Assembly (NCBI GenBank): GCA_029339195.1
Contig: JAPTJF010000436.1
Coordinates: 1 to 52,799, forward strand
Length of the DNA: 52,799 nucleotides
Direction: 5' to 3'
DNA from: Micractinium sp. NFX-FRZ
Lineage: Eukaryota; Chlorophyta; Trebouxiophyceae; Chlorellales; Chlorellaceae
Numbering within the stretch: the first letter of the stretch is position 1; each line of letters begins with the position of its first letter. Below, one piece after another: positions 10,483 to 22,700 of the stretch. Under the pieces are notes generated by a model. That model saw only the letters and a program-made list of their open reading frames with translations. It ran no database searches and was not told the DNA's origin. The position numbers and the translations under genes were made by a program.

Positions 10483-12927
10483 ATGCTGCATGATCTGCTC
10501 CTACTTGCAGGGCTCGACGGCCCGCTGGACGAGCCGATGGAGCGGGCGCTTGCATTCGGTGAGGCTGTGAGGCTGTGGGACGACAGTGCATCCTGGTGAT
10601 CCCTGGATTGCGGGGCGCAGCTGGGCAGGTTGCCGCCGCCGCCGCCACCGGCCCTACCTGCCGCCAGCTGCCCTGCCCTGCGCACCAACCTGCTCTTGCC
10701 CACCCCCCTGCAGCCAGCGGCATGCTGCTGCTGGACTTCTTCATCTCGCACGGTCCCCTGCGCCGCAAGCTGCTGAAGGCATTCAGCCAGAACAAGAAGA
10801 GCGCCGAGGAGCAGCGGCGCTTCCTCTCGCAGGCGCGTGCTGCACCGCGCGCCGAGCCTCCTTGCATGCCCAGCAACCGCCTGGCAATGGGCGGCAGCCT
10901 GCACGGCGCGATTGACTGCCGCACCTGATGCTGCACGTGTGTGTCTGTAACATGTCTGCAACGTGCTGCCGCTGCTGACACGCGGTGCCAGCCAGGCGCA
11001 GCATGCACCAGGGTGCAGGCACCGCGTGCTGCTGCCCCACGCTTGCAAGTGCACCCCCACGTCACTCTCCCCTTGAAAGCCATGGACCTGGCACCCGGGC
11101 TTGCTGGCATGCTTTTACTGCCTTCCAACATGCCAGATCCCCCGTCCAGCCTTTCCTGCTGCCGCTCCTTCCTCCCCCTGCAGCTGGCGGCCAAGCTCGT
11201 GGGCATGGTGTTCTTGGCGTCCGTCATGCCCCTTGCCCTCCGCTGCCTCTCCGACCCCGCGCTGTCCGAGGGCCGCCGCTTCCTGACGCGCACACCCGTC
11301 AGCGAGAAGATGGCGGAAGTGGGGGCAGGCTACTTCCTGTATGACATTGTAAGTGCATGATCCGGGGGGGTGCGTTCATTTCCAATACACGTGTTCCTTT
11401 GCGGTGTGCAAATTGGCAGGTGGGGGATGCACTTGAGCATCTGGAGGCTCAGGAACGGGGATTCTCTCCTTTCAGGCCCCGACTGCCCGCTGGCCCGCCC
11501 GCCCGCCACGGGCGCACAGCGACGGCCACACATCCCATGGCCTAATTGCCCGTGCTGCTCCCCTCCCTGCCACCCACGCCCTCCCGCAGGTGCTGTGCCT
11601 CACCAAGTTTGACGGTAAGCAGAAGTTTGTTTTTTCAGAACCGACTAGATTGCTTCATTAGTGCTTTCATTTCAGCTGCTTGGGCCGGCAGCGCAGCCTG
11701 CCTGCCTGGATGACCCAGCAGCCGCTTCGCTTTCCAACCCGCACGGTCACCGCTGCGCCTGCTGCCCCTCCCTCCCCTCCTCCTCGCTTCCACTCCACCG
11801 TCCCGCCTGCGCTGGCACGCGCCGCATGCCAACCCCTCGCCTCAGCCATAACCCCTCTTCCCCCCTTGCTCCCCCCGGGGCCCCCTCCCCCCTCCCTCTT
11901 CAAGACAACGGCATCGAGTTCCTGTTGCACGCCGTCGTCTGCTGCTCCGTCTTCTGTACCGCTACGGCCATGGGTGTCATGCATTACTACGGCGCCGCTT
12001 TCCTCATGTGGGAGCTCAGCACCCCCCTCATGTATGTGCGCTGGCTCATGCTGAAGGCCGGCCTGGGCGCCTCCCCAGCCCTGACCGCCGTCAACCTGGC
12101 CTTTGCAGCCGTCTTCTTCGCCTGCCGCAACGTGTGGGGCCCCGGTGAGCGCTGGGCGCGCTGTGCTGTGGTGCGCTGCGGTACATGCTGTGAACCTTGC
12201 ATTCGCACTTGTCTTCTTGCATTGCCACGACGTCCAGCCAGCGCTGTGCTGCGCTGTGCTGCGCTGTGCTGCCCTGCCCTGCCCTGCACCCCTGCAGCGC
12301 GTGTGCGATACTCGCCAAGCCGCACCACATGCCACCCCTCACAGCGCCACCTCATCGCATGCCACACCACCCCATTTGATCCAACCCAATTTACCCTGCC
12401 AACTCATCCAACCGCTTGAGCTATGTCTCCAGCTGCCTGGCGGGAGCGCAGCGCTAGGCTGGCATCGGGCTCACCCCCCCCCCCCCCACACACACACAAG
12501 TCGCACTTACATATGCATCCCCCACTGCAGTCATGACGCTCAACTTCTGGCGGGAGAGCGGCGCTGAGCTGGCATCCGGCTCGCCCGCCCTGCCCCCTGC
12601 CGCCATCTGGGGCATCCGTGCCATGGCCTGCTGCCTCAACTGCCTCAACGCATACTGGTTTGCCCAGGCAAGTTGTAACCGCAAGGCAGGTGGGGGGCCA
12701 GGCTGGGGGCTGGGACAGAGCAGCATGCACCTGCGGTGCTGCGTGCAGCGTGCAGAACCACTCGCCCCACCCCTGCCCTGCTGCCCTAGTTGCGCCCTCT
12801 CCGCGTGCTGTGCTGTGCTGTGCTGTGCGGTTGCTTCATGTCATTGGTATTTACTGCTGCCGTCGCTGCTTTGCAGATGGCGCGGATTGCGATCAAGGGC
12901 GGCAAGCCCAAGCAGAAGGCGGTGTGA
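10483..12927 (+). CDS. TLC-domain (TRAM/LAG1/CLN8) membrane protein, TMEM56/136-like
   Basis: Multi-pass membrane protein of the TLC family, which includes ceramide synthases and the TLCD lipid-handling proteins; the substrate is unknown. Exons: 10483-10558, 10714-10832, 11184-11348, 11590-11614 (25 nt), 11905-12144, 12531-12667, 12877-12927. They give 270 aa. The TLC signature is GYFLYDIVLCLTKFD, then NGIEFLLHAVVCC, then LMWELSTPLMYVRW, as in the non-ceramide-synthase branch; the ceramide synthase double His is not present (LLHA). The end, KQKAV, fits a KxKxx ER-retrieval signal. Introns 2 and 6 start with GC; the intron 2 donor (GCGCGT) is weak. An upstream in-frame ATG at 10312 would add 57 residues rich in polar residues; I chose 10483 because the hydrophobic start follows it directly. 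Confidence 0.85.
12088..12240 (+). repeat. Copy of TLC exon 5 end, offset 100
   Basis: The exon segment encoding VNLAFAAVFFACRNV (from 12090) recurs from 12190 as codons for VNLAFALVFLHCHDV in the intron, the residue pattern kept and many bases changed. Confidence 0.75.
12418..12590 (+). repeat. Copy of TLC exon 6 start, offset 110
   Basis: TGGCGGGAGCGCAGCGCTAG and following bases (from 12438) repeat the true exon 6 segment at 12548 (TGGCGGGAGAGCGGCGCTGA...GAGCTGGCATCCGGCTC). The same intron therefore holds copies of both flanking exon edges. Confidence 0.75.
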
Positions 12928-13539
12928 GCCTGCGTGCGCCTGCCCCCCTTGTGCCACCAGCATCAAATCAATGCGGCCAACTCCACGTGTTCCACAGCAG
13001 CAACGGCTACTTCACCGGCAGCCGTGGCTGGCCTCGCGTCGTGCCCTACAGCGTAGCTATATGGCATCCTGACAGCCCGTACCGCTCTTCGACGGCTTTG
13101 CCCAGCGCACACAATCCTTCATCTACCCGTGACTTCGTCTCAACATGGACGGGTCGGCACTTGATTCCTCCATAACTGCACTGCTTGAACTCGACTTTGA
13201 GTACCCATGGGAACTTCCGTGTCCCCCTGTTCTCCCCACGCCTCCCTCCCTGTGCCAGCCCTCATTTTGCCTACTCTTCTTTTAAAGCAGAGGGATGTGA
13301 TCGACTCTTAATGACACAAGGAGGATGCAGCACAAGCCAGCTGTGTCGAGCAGTAAAGGGTGCAGCTGCAGCTGGATGGCACCGTTTCTTTTCGAGCTCC
13401 CATGCATGCTCTATTGGATGGTTTTGTGACGAGGTGCTGACTGGGCAAGTATGCTGTACACACGTGGCCTAGCAAGTGGGTTGTTGGTGATTGAGGCGCA
13501 CTTGCTAGGATCTGGGCGACTCTTGCCCTTGCCGACCAG
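12928..13539. other. Convergent intergenic region, TLC gene / MYND gene
   Basis: 612 bases between two convergent stop codons, holding both 3' UTRs. No TGTAA, RNA gene or protein exon was recognised. Confidence 0.55.
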
Positions 13540-16500
13540 TCATCCCTCCGTGGGCAGGCCGCCAGCACGCAGTGCCGCCACCTCGGAGCAAATGAGCTTG
13601 TGCTCGCCCTGCAGAGCGGGGTGATGAGAAAGCAGACTGAAGGCGTGCATGTGAGCAGCATGCTGTCCAAGGCCCCCGGTCCCCACCCTTCTCTCTTTCC
13701 AGCCTCAAATCCATGCTGGCTGCGTGAAAGGTCTTCCCTTGTAACCCCAACCGGTTCGCTGAATGAGGGGCGAGAAGCTAACCAGCTGCCACAAATCTGC
13801 CCAGAGCAGCTGTTTTGCGCCTGGGTAATGTGTTGGTGAGGAGCGGGATGCCACAAAAGCCTGCCTGCCCAGGCTGCTGTGTGACCAAGTTCGTCCCATC
13901 ACCAGTCCACCGGCCTCACACAGCTCACCCAGTCCGCCACCTGGCACGCCCTGCAGCAGTAGCGCGCCACCTGCAAGAAGGCAAGGAGGGGGGTCCAGCT
14001 CGTGAGCTACATTTCAGCGTGGCACTCCCTTAGCACACAAGACTACTGCAGAACTTGGCACCTGCTGCCTCCCATGTCAGCGTGCAGCCACCTCGGTGCG
14101 TTTCCAGCCGCGATGCTGGCTGCACGTGTGCAGGGCTGCAGACGGCAGTGCTCCTACCGCTGGTACTGGCAGCACTACCACTGCATGCGACCCGCCTGCC
14201 TGCCTGCCTGCCTGGGATATGCGCCAACCTTGCTGCTCCCCGCTGCCAGCCCCGGGTCTCGCCTCACTACCGTGCACCTCCCAACGCCTCACTACCTTGC
14301 GCCTGCCAGCAATGGCTGCTCACCCGGCACCGCGCGCAGCTGCGCAGCTCCAGCTCCCGCTCGCTGGTGCCCGCCAGGTTGACGCACCCCGTGTTGCAGC
14401 AGCCAGCAGAGCGCAGCGCCAGGCACCGCAGCGCTCCCCCGCTCACGCCTGCAAACGCCGAGCGTTCGGCCACCGCGGCCGCTGCCTGCTGCATGGCTGG
14501 CAGCAGCTGGTCGTGCACCCAGCCCCACAGGGCGGCTGTGCAGGTGGGGCGGCTGTGCTGCATCTCCCCGCCCACCCCCAAGGCACCCAGGCGCTGCGTC
14601 AGCAGCGCGGCTGTGCGGCTGCCGCCGCCTGCCGGCGCTGCTGCTGCTCCGCTTGCGCAGGCAGAGGCAGCTCTGTTCACGCCCTGCCTGCTGCTGCTGC
14701 CGCCCCCCTCCTGCCCTTGCGCCCAGGCAGCAGCGCTGGCTGCATCCAAATGCACACACAGCTTGACCAGGCTGGAGACCAGCACCCGGCTGCACACTTC
14801 AGCGCCACGCCGGCTGTTGAGCTTGTACTGCACTCGGGGGGGCGGTGATAAAGTGGCAGTGGGGCGGCAGCAGGGGCAGGCCGACTGGTCATGTTGAGTG
14901 GTCCACGCACTGGCAGCGCCACGTAGCCGCTCCTGGCGACCCTGTGTTTTGAATCCCCGCCCAATGCTCTTGACTTCCGCAGCCCCGCCTGGGCACCTGG
15001 CAGGAGGGCTCACCTGTGCGGTGGCCGACACGGCAGCGCTGCCGCCGCCGGCACACCCAGCCAGGCGGCAGCCCAGCCCCACCGCCAGCTCCAGCAGGCT
15101 CCCCCCTGTACTGCCTAGCAGGCCCCCCTTTGTACTGCCTGGCGGCCCTCCCTGCATGCTGCCACCTGGCAGGGTCCCCTTCATGCTGCCGCCTGGCAGG
15201 CTCAAGCCGGCGGCCAGTGCTGGATGCTGCGGCACCAGCTCATGGCAGTGCTCTCCAAAAAAGCCGCAGAAGGAGTCGAGCTGGGTGGAGCGCCCCTGGG
15301 CCGGCTCCTGCAGGGGAGGGCGGGGGGAAGACGACACCAGGTGGGCAGCAGCAGCCATGCACGCCGGCAGTCTGACGCGGCACCACCCATGGCAGCTTGC
15401 GGCTGTGTCGATGCTAGCCCGCAGCATCGCATGCGTGCTCCCAACCGGGCAGGCACCACTGCATGACCTGCTATGCACTGCAACTAGAACCCCCTGGGCC
15501 TTTCAGTGCCGCGTGTGTTCCATGCCAGGCAAGCTGGCACCCGCAGCTCCTGCACCACGGCAGGCATCCCCCCACGGAAAATTTTAGAATGCAAAGTAAC
15601 TCACCAGCAGGACTCCTGCCAGGCGCCTGCAGAGAGCGGCAGCGCCCGCCGCCAGCGCCAGCTCAGCATCTACCCGCATCAACCCCGCCACCGCCGTGTT
15701 GATGCTCCTGACCAGCCAGGCATGCCCGCCCTCCTCCACCCCCTCTGCCAGCTCAACAGCAGCCTCCAGGATCTGCAGCACCATGTTTGAGATGCGAGTG
15801 TTGCAATGGTTTCAACTCACGACAGCTGGCCAGAAGCTGCCGTGTGATGATGGCATGCCTCTGTGTGCAGAGGGACCAGGGCCGTGGGCAGGGCCATGCC
15901 AATCGCCGGTTGGATGCTGCACCCATAGCAACATGTTCTGTGAAGGGCAATGCCAGAGTAGCAACCAGGCCTCTGCCATGCATGTGCCACAGCCAGCCCT
16001 GCCGTACCTGCGTGTCAGCCAGCTGCCGCTCCAGCTCAGGGACCGCCAGGAAGGCGATGGGCCCGACGCGCTTGAGCCTCGCCACCAGCATGCTGTTGCT
16101 GCTGCCGCCGCCGCCGCCGCCGCTGCTGCTGCTGCCGCTGCTGCTGGCAGCGTCGCTGGTGGCAGCGGAAGCGGGAGGTGCTGGCACCAGGTGGCAGAAG
16201 ATCCCCAGCGCGAGGGCGAGGAAGCGGAGGGAGGAGAGGCGGTAGGCCGGCGGCAGCGTGCCTCGCGTGCCCTCCCGCAGCGACTTGACCAGGGAGCGCA
16301 CCAGGCGCTGCAGCTCCCGCAGCAGGCCCCGGCTGCCGCCCCGCTGCCCCTGCTGCCCCTGCTGGCCCTTCAAGTGCGCCAGTGCCGGAGGTTCAGCCAG
16401 GCTGAGCAGCAGGCGGCTGAGCAGCGCGTTGCTGGCCATCATCAGGCTATGGTGCAGCTCCTGGCGGTCGGCGGCGGCGCTGCTGGCCCGCAGCACGTCG

Positions 16501-16662
16501 TTCATGTTGTGGTAGGCACCCCCGAGCGGCGTGCCTGCACAGAGAGCAGGGTGGTGCGGCATGTCCCGGTTGCACGACGTATAGGCAAGCAAGCAAGGTG
16601 CACGCGGGGGGTGGGATGAGTCTGCAGCATGCGCACCCGGTATATCTGGGGTGTGAGTATTC

Positions 16663-16694
<32 letters not shown>

Positions 16695-18969
16695 CTAAGG
16701 AGCGGGGGCGCCCATGCAAACACCCTAGAAAACCATGGCATGTGTGTGTGCCTGTGTGATTCTCCGCCAGGTGTTGTTGGCCAGCGTGCATCTGTGAGCG
16801 AGCGCGCTTACCGCTGCTGAACAGGGGCTCTTGGTCCTTGGCTTGCGGCAGGATGCGCATCAGCGCCTGAGTCACACTGAGCACCAGGCCGGCGTGCGGG
16901 GCGGCGAAGAAGCGGTGGGGTGGTCCGGGGGCGATGCTGCGAAGCGGGTTGGCCTGTGTCGCCACCACGGAGCCCGCTGGTGGTGGGCCAGGCCCTCCGC
17001 GCGTCCACTGCGGCTCCTGCCCTGGCAGCACCACGCAATCGTGCATCAGCAGCCAGGCGCTGTCAAGCTCGGGCATGCTGTGTGCTGTGGTGTGCGCCAG
17101 GCGGTGCAGGCAGGCCCACAGGGCTGTCACATGCGGGCGGTGGTGCACCCGCCCCGCCCTCACCGCCTGCAGGTTCCAGTGCAGCACCTGGCAGCACAGC
17201 TGCAGCACCTCCAGCCGGTGCACCGCCGTCTCCTCGGGCGGGCAGCAGAGGAAGCTGCCCAGAAGCTCCTGAGCAAACGCATTGCCAGCGAGGACTGCCA
17301 GGTGGAAGGCGCCGTCCAGCTGCGCGTGCGTGGCGCTGCCGTCCAGGCTGACCACAGCGTGGCGCAGCGTGCCCACCAGCGTGCGCTGGAAAGCGGCCAC
17401 CAGGCTGGGCTGCTGCGCAGTGAGCTGCAGCAGCTGAGGCTCCAGGCACAAGTTGGTGGCCACCCGGCTTGCCAAGTGCAGCCGGTCGTCCAGCAGCACC
17501 GCATCCGTGCCGGGCTGGTCTTCCTCCGGCAGCGGCTGCCGCAGCTCCATCAAGGCCAGCACCCCCCGGTGTGTGCACGTGACAGCGTGGAGTGGCATGC
17601 GCTTCAGGGATCGCAGCAGCAAGGCATGGCATGGCAGGGGGTACCCCAAGTGGCGGCGGGCCTGCATGGTTGTAATGCAAGAGTTGCAGAGGGGCGCTGT
17701 GTTAACCCCCCGGGCGCCCTCACCTCGCCCGCGGCCACCGCTGCCGTGACGGCGTGCCGCACCAGCGCAGCGCAGGTGGCGGGGTAGCTGCCGACCAGCT
17801 GCTGTACTTCAGGCTGGTACTGCCGCAGGTTGAACGTGGAGAGCAGCGACGCTTGGGGAGCAGACATGCCTGCACATCAAATGCAGGGAGGGAAGGGTGA
17901 GGGAAGGGTGGGCACCCCAAGGCCTTGCATTTCACGCGTGCTGGTCCCGTTGCGCATGCCGGCGGACCGGTTGTGTAGGCGGGGAGGTGAGCGGGCACAC
18001 GCATGCCCGCCCAGCATGGCCTCAACCCAGGCGCACCCTTCTGGTTCCAATGCTCCCGTGCGGGCCCACTGGGCCCCAGTTCATCTGCCAGCTGCTGCAT
18101 GAGATGCAGGAGATCCCAGAAGGCGCGGGGGCCAATGCAGGGCTGCCAGGTGTCGTCTGCCACAGAGGCGCTCACGAGGGCCGGCACGGCGAGCGCAATG
18201 CCTTGCAGGGGGTCGCCAACCCACACTGCCATGCCAGATAGCAGCTCCGAGCAGAGCGGCGGCGGCAGGGGGGCGCCGCTGGCACGGCGCAGCGCGCGGT
18301 GTAGCCACAGCGCGTATTGGGGCACGGTGCCGAGCATATGCCGCAGCAGCAGCCGGCCCAGGGGCCCGGCGGTGGGCTGGGGGGGCGAGGGCTGCCCACT
18401 TGTGCTGCCCGCCAGTGCGATGGTCAGAGAGCACGCCATGCTGAGCACGCTGCCGCCCACGCAGCGCTCCCAGCAGCAGCCCCACGCCACCTCGCCTGCC
18501 GCCACCTCCCCCTCCCCCTCCCCCTCGCCGTCCTGGTGCATGAATGCGCACAGCGCCTGCACGATGTCAAGGGCCGGGGAGCCAGGCCTGCACCCGGTTG
18601 GGCGGGCATCAGTTGGGAGAGGGTGTGCAAGGTGCGCCGGGCGGGAGCCGGGAGAGCAGCCTTGGGCCCTCGGCTGTGCACATAAGACCTCCCCAGCCTG
18701 TGCCATTCATGTACCAGGGGCGCCATTCATGCACCAGGGGCTGCACCGCCGCTGGCCCAGGGGACCCGCTGGCACCTGCAGATGGTCTGCTGGAGCTCCT
18801 GGGGCTGGCTGTGCAGCATGCCAGCGAGGGCGGCACTGCAGGAAGCCAGGGCGCTGCTGCAGCGGAGGGCTCGGCCCAGCTTGCTGCTGCCTGGGCCCGG
18901 CTCAAGCAGGCAGTGGTGCATGGCAGTGTCGGCAATGTGGCGCAGGCCGCCCTCCAATGGAGGCTCCAT
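13540..18969 (-). CDS. Large protein with C-terminal MYND zinc finger
   Basis: Function unknown; MYND fingers usually bind proline-rich partners. Exons in transcript order: 18776-18969, 18037-18587, 17724-17869, 16812-17661, 16008-16534, 15605-15772, 15014-15307, 14324-14827, 13929-13970, 13540-13608. They sum to 3345 nt, 1114 aa, all in phase. The body is helical, Leu/Ala/His-rich and resembles nothing I can name. The finger spans the last three exons: CNTGC, then NLAGTSERELELRSCARC, then RYCCRAC in a 42-nt exon, then HKLIC near the stop. The CxxxC, CxxC, YCxxxC, HxxxC ligands are all present. This architecture, an anonymous body with a MYND end, is common in green algae. The first exon is open upstream of 18969, so the true start may lie as far as 19203 or on another exon. 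Confidence 0.75.
16663..16687. repeat. (GT)n microsatellite
   Basis: About twelve uninterrupted GT units inside an intron of the MYND gene, followed by a short GC alternation. Confidence 0.9.
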
Positions 18970-19779
18970 GCTGCCGCTTGCTGCAGTGTGGGCAGGAGCA
19001 ACAGGGGGCAGGTGCGGCGTTGTGTGAGCGGGGCGGTGGCGGCGGCGGCGGCGGCAGGTCACGGGCGGCAGGCAGCAGGAAGCGGGACCCCCACGAGCTG
19101 TGGGCATCTGCAGGCTGCTGAGCAATGGCCGGCAACCTTGGATGTGGGCAGCGTTGGGGGAGCACCGGGGGCGTGCCGACTGCACCTGTGCACCGGAGGG
19201 CACGCCTGGCAGGGCGCAGCACAGTTGCTGGCGAGTTCGTTAACGAAGTGAAGCCCACTGTGGGTCTGGGCGAGGGTCTGGAACACTGGCACTAAGCGCC
19301 GCAGCTGTCAGACACGGACCCAGCTTTCCACCCAGCATGCACAGTGTCCACATGGGCAGTTCCTCTGCCTCTCAACAGCTTGTCAAAAGCCTGTTCTCTC
19401 TTTCTAATCCGCCGCTTGCAGTGTCCTACAACGTGGCCTGCAGACGTCCTTGCGCCCTTGCGTTCAGGCGCAGCCCACCGCAGCCTGCCTCGCCCAGCCC
19501 AAACACGCCTCTCCCCAGCCTCAACCTGCAGCAGCTTCCCGGGCCCAGTTGTCGCAGCACTGCCTGCCACATGGTGTCGCCCCCCTGTGATCCGGCAGCC
19601 CACATGGTTGAGCAAATGCATGCTCCACTCTGGACTGCTTGTGCATAAATGTCCCCTTCCCCTTTCTGCTCACTCGCTCGCTTGCTCGCTGTGCTGAACG
19701 CCTGGCCTGGCAACACACAACTTACACATTCGGGTTCAACATCAACAGCTCACAGGCTGAGCTGGCATCCCTGCCATGG
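18970..19779. other. Between MYND gene start and GDPD-like gene end
   Basis: Both neighbours run leftward, so this stretch holds the 3' UTR of the GDPD-like gene and the promoter or an unplaced 5' exon of the MYND gene. An open minus frame continues upstream to 19203. I see no other recognisable exon. Confidence 0.5.
19722..19726 (-). terminator. TGTAA poly(A) signal of GDPD-like gene
   Basis: TTACA on the plus strand reads TGTAA on the coding strand, 54 bases past the stop codon, a normal position for the chlorophyte poly(A) signal. Confidence 0.65.
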
Positions 19780-22700
19780 TCACGCTGCGCCCCCCTCTGC
19801 CTGCCGCGTCCCCAGCGCTCGCCCCCGAAGTGTGCGCCGCTGCTGCCGCTGCCGGCGCTGCCGCTCGGAGCACCGGTCCCGCCAGTCCATCAGCACGGCC
19901 CTCAGGGCTATCGGCCGGTTGCTGACCACTGCATTCAGATTGGCCTCGGCGGCGCGGTGCAGGTCGGCGGGGCTGTCTGCCGTCCACGCCAGTATCGGCT
20001 TGCCCAGCTGGGTGGCGGCTGAGAAGAAGGTGTCGGACATCTGAGAGGGAGGGCGGGTGGGAGCAGGCGGGGGGTGCGACGTTGGAAAGGAGGCGGTGAT
20101 CAGGGGCGCGAGCGGGAATTTTATCTATGGGGTGGGGTGGGGTGAGGGCAGGTGGGCGAAATGGGCAGATGTGCGGCTTTGAGCGGCGAGGGGGCAGGCG
20201 CCTGGCTAGGTGGCTGGAAGCTGGCAGATGCTGGCAGGCATGAGTGGGCATGCTGCACAGCCAGGCGTGCGGCACACCCAACAAGGCCAGCAGTTCACGC
20301 AAATAACACTGCTCCCCCTTCCTTCCGCATGCACAGCATGGGCGGGAAGCAGGTCGGGGCAACCTGTCCCAGGGCACGCTGTCAAGTACACCAAAGTACG
20401 CAGCGCCGGGGCAGCAGGCGTCTTCCTGGCTCCCGCTCCACACTCCCCACCAAGCCTGCTCGTCTCCCCACAGACCTTGATGGAGGGCCCCAGCAGGGTG
20501 AAGGGCGCCAAGGCTTCGGCAGACACCTTGGGGCTGGGGTTCTCCCGGTCCTGCACAGTGGGGGGTGCAGCATGCCAAGAGTAAGAATGCCTGCAAGATA
20601 CCCGGGGCAGGAGGGCTTCAACAGACACCTTGGGGTTGGGTGCTCCCGGTCCTGCACAGTGGGAGGCAGAGGGTGGCGTAAAAGTGATCACACCGGTGCA
20701 GCGGACGAATGGGACGCAGACGGCTTGGAAGGCGTGGGGATTGAGGGGGGGTGGAAGTCCTGGTCCCAGCCATGCCGGCAGGACAGAACAGATGCCGCGT
20801 GCTGCCACCGCCAAGCATCCCACCCATCCCCCCCAGGCCCCCTCCCACCCACCATGTATGCCCGAATCAGGGGCCCCTTCCACTGCGTCCCCTGCACCAG
20901 CTGCAGCTGCCCGTCGCTCGCCACAAACATCGCCACGTGTGCAGTGGCCTCGGCTGCAGCGGCAGGGGAGGGGGCAGGGGCGGGCAGGGCCAGGTCAACG
21001 GCAGCGGGGCGGGCAAGCAAAGGCACCACAAGCATGCTGGCAGGAGGTGGGCACACAGCACAGCCACTGGAGGCATTGGGGCGCACGCGCACTGCCCAAG
21101 CTTGTGATGTTAGGGGACGTGCCTGCCTGGGCTGCGGCGGCGACGCCGTTGATGACATCAGGGCTGTAGGCCGGCCCCTTCAAGTCCATGAGAAGCACCG
21201 GCAGCCTGTAGCGCAGAGGGACGCAGAGGGAGCGCAAGGCGGCGCATGTGCAAGACGGGATGAATGATGAGAGGTGAGATCGCGCAGGCAGGCAGATTGA
21301 GGGGCGAGGAGGGGTGGGAAGCGCTGTGCGCAGGGGATTGAGGGGCGAGGAGGGGTGGGAAGCGCTGTGCGCAGCCCATGTTCACCCTGCGCTGGCCACT
21401 GCACACAGAGCCAAGAGCCTGGCAGCGCCGTCTGCACCAGTGGCTTCTCATCTGCCTGCCGACCCACTGGGTCGTGCAAGGTGCCGTGTCCCAATGTCAC
21501 TCACCCCTGTCTCCCCACTACCAGCATCACCTCACCACCCTACATTTGGCTCCTGTACCACCTCGCACCCTTCCCCAGAACTGCCCAGTGTACTTCACTC
21601 ACTCACCTTGCTTTGCCTCCTCATCCCCGCTCCATCCCCGTCCTTGCTCCTTCACTCCCTTCCCCTCAACATGCACGATCTAATGTACAGCTCTACACTT
21701 CTGAAAGCTCACTCGTCATAGTTTGGCTCGTCCTCGCCCTTGCCCGGCCGCCACAGCAGGCCCGCTGACTCGAGCGCCGCAGCAAACACCTGCGGCAGCG
21801 GCACACATGGTTCTCTTTCAACCCAAAGTACAAGGTTCTCTTTCAACCCAAAGTACAAGTGTGTACAAGGTTCACGGTCGCAGTACCGGTAGCAGTGCAC
21901 AGCAGCCGTGTGCATTTCCAGGCGGCGCCGAGCGGCTTGGCAGGGCGGCAGCAGGCGGGAGGCGCAGGGTCGCACCTCAGACCAGCAGGCGGGCACGCTT
22001 GGGGCTGCACCTGTCGTTGCTGCCGCGTGTGACCCCACAGCCACTCCCGCATCCCCTCGGCCTACCCCCATCCAACTGAACCACTGCTCAACGCATATGC
22101 AACTGCCTCGCCACAATGGGGTGCCTGCCGCGGAAGCGCTCTCCTTCGGGGACCCCACCTTCCCTCCCCTGCCAACATCTGCATCACAATCACTTTTGAC
22201 TTCCCAGAATGTCCGGGTCCCTGTGCCCCACCTTGATGAGTGTGTCTGCCATGGGGAAGCGCTCCTCATCCGCCCCAACTTCACTCCCCTGCCAGCATCC
22301 AAATCACAATCCAAAAATCACAATGTATTTCCTGTTCCAGAATTTCCTAGTCCTGTGCCCCACCTTGATCAGTGTGTCTGCTGTGGGGAATCGCTCCTCA
22401 TCCGCCCCGGCGGCACGCAGGTCGGCCAGTGAGAAGTCTTGCACGTGGCCCGCCAGGTTGCCCATCCTGCTGTCGCCAGCTGCGGCAGGAGGGCCGGGAG
22501 CACAGGGGGTGAGCAGGTGCAGGGCAGGGTTGCGAGGGGAGACAGGCCGGGAGGGTTGGTTGAGGTGGGACGAGGGAGGCAGGCGGCAGGGAGGGCTGGG
22601 GTGGGATGAGGGAAACAAGCATCCAAATGGGCTGCCAGACGAGCGGGCACACCAGTGAGCTGGGGAGCGGAGACGGCAGGAGGAAGGGAGAGGCAAGAAG

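Noticed and set aside
14324..15478. Separate Gly/Ser repeat protein from the long minus frame 14267-15478
   Set aside because: The frame crosses a real donor (15014) and acceptor (14827); it is two exons of the MYND gene plus an intron that happens to be open.
16663..16687. GT run as a regulatory Z-DNA element
   Set aside because: Intronic microsatellite with no supporting context.
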